Below are positions 6,164 to 6,296 of a stretch of DNA of 6,296 bases, piece by piece (the first letter of the stretch is position 1; every line of letters starts with the position of its first letter). This DNA comes from JAFEBO01 sp044375915 (GTDB lineage Bacteria; Planctomycetota; Phycisphaerae; Phycisphaerales; UBA1924), in contig JBILLU010000190.1 of NCBI GenBank assembly GCA_044375915.1, forward strand, positions 1 to 6,296, in the 5' to 3' direction. The translations under genes were made by a program, and so were the position numbers. Under the pieces are notes generated by a model, which had not been told where the DNA came from, did not search any database, and was given only the letters and a program-made list of their open reading frames with translations.

Positions 6164-6191
6164 CCCGATGCCCGATGCCCAATGCCCGATG
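6164..6191. repeat. Heptanucleotide tandem repeat, four units
   Basis: Four adjacent 7-bp units are CCCGATG, CCCGATG, CCCAATG and CCCGATG; the third differs by one base. On the other strand it reads as CATCGGG/CATTGGG units, and in frame it yields the meaningless GIGHWASGIG-type peptide that marks such repeats when mis-called as coding. It lies 88 bases upstream of rmuC, next to hairpin copy C. Short heptad tandem repeats of this type are known as intergenic elements in several bacteria, for example heterocystous cyanobacteria. No function is evident. Confidence 0.85.
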
Positions 6192-6210
6192 CCTTCCCCT
6201 CTGCCATTTC

Positions 6211-6296
6211 GGCACCCCCACCCCCGCCACCCCCGCCCCAGCCCCCCGCCCCGCCCCCCCCCCCCCCCCCCGCCCCCCCCCACCCCCCCCCCCCCC
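6211..6296. other. C-rich low-complexity tract at the window edge
   Basis: From about 6211 the plus strand is C with scattered G and A, and from 6254 it becomes almost pure: 18 C (6254-6271), G, 9 C, A, then 14 C to the end. No gene can be supported here; the Gly/Arg-rich reading frame on the minus strand is a by-product. It is either a real G-rich (minus-strand) tract that stopped assembly, or an assembly/sequencing artefact at a contig end. Confidence 0.8.

Noticed and set aside
6077..6283. An upstream extension of rmuC by 69 codons to an ATG at 6283
   Set aside because: The added peptide is poly-Gly/Arg followed by translation of the heptad and hairpin repeats. The membrane helix expected at the RmuC N-terminus begins right after the ATG at 6076.

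Overview
The window looks like a GC-rich bacterial chromosome fragment, most likely from the Planctomycetota and probably the Phycisphaerae. The main clue is the secreted protein in the middle. It ends in a cysteine-flanked pair of dockerin-like calcium-binding loops (CPSDFNGD...VDDSDF...F and CPADLNGDG..VDDPDF...F) preceded by an Ig-like domain, a C-terminal arrangement known from that group. The lineage call is from motif recognition only. The right edge runs into nearly pure C, so it is probably a contig end.

Layout, left to right. (1) The last 65 codons of a plus-strand methyl-accepting chemotaxis protein (1-198). (2) A 297-base convergent intergenic stretch (199-495) holding two GC-rich hairpin repeats. 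(3) A minus-strand gene of 1290 codons (496-4368) for an exported subtilisin-like (S8) serine protease with a 12-unit Kelch-like array, an Ig-like domain and a C-terminal dockerin-like pair. A strong Shine-Dalgarno fixes its start. (4) A 235-base spacer (4369-4603) that probably carries the protease promoter. (5) Minus-strand rmuC (4604-6076), encoding a membrane-anchored coiled-coil protein with a PD-(D/E)XK-type RmuC domain. (6) A leader of about 220 bases upstream of rmuC with a third copy of the hairpin repeat, a 7-bp tandem repeat and a terminal poly-C tract.

The genes do not form an obvious functional unit: chemotaxis receptor, surface or secreted protease, and DNA-maintenance factor. 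The protease and rmuC share a strand but are 235 bases apart, and the protease has its own strong ribosome site, so separate transcription is plausible. The most notable features are the protease's modular architecture, with evidence of recent Kelch-unit duplication at the DNA level, and the dispersed hairpin repeats. I found no convincing new multi-gene system, CRISPR array, tRNA, rRNA or transposase.
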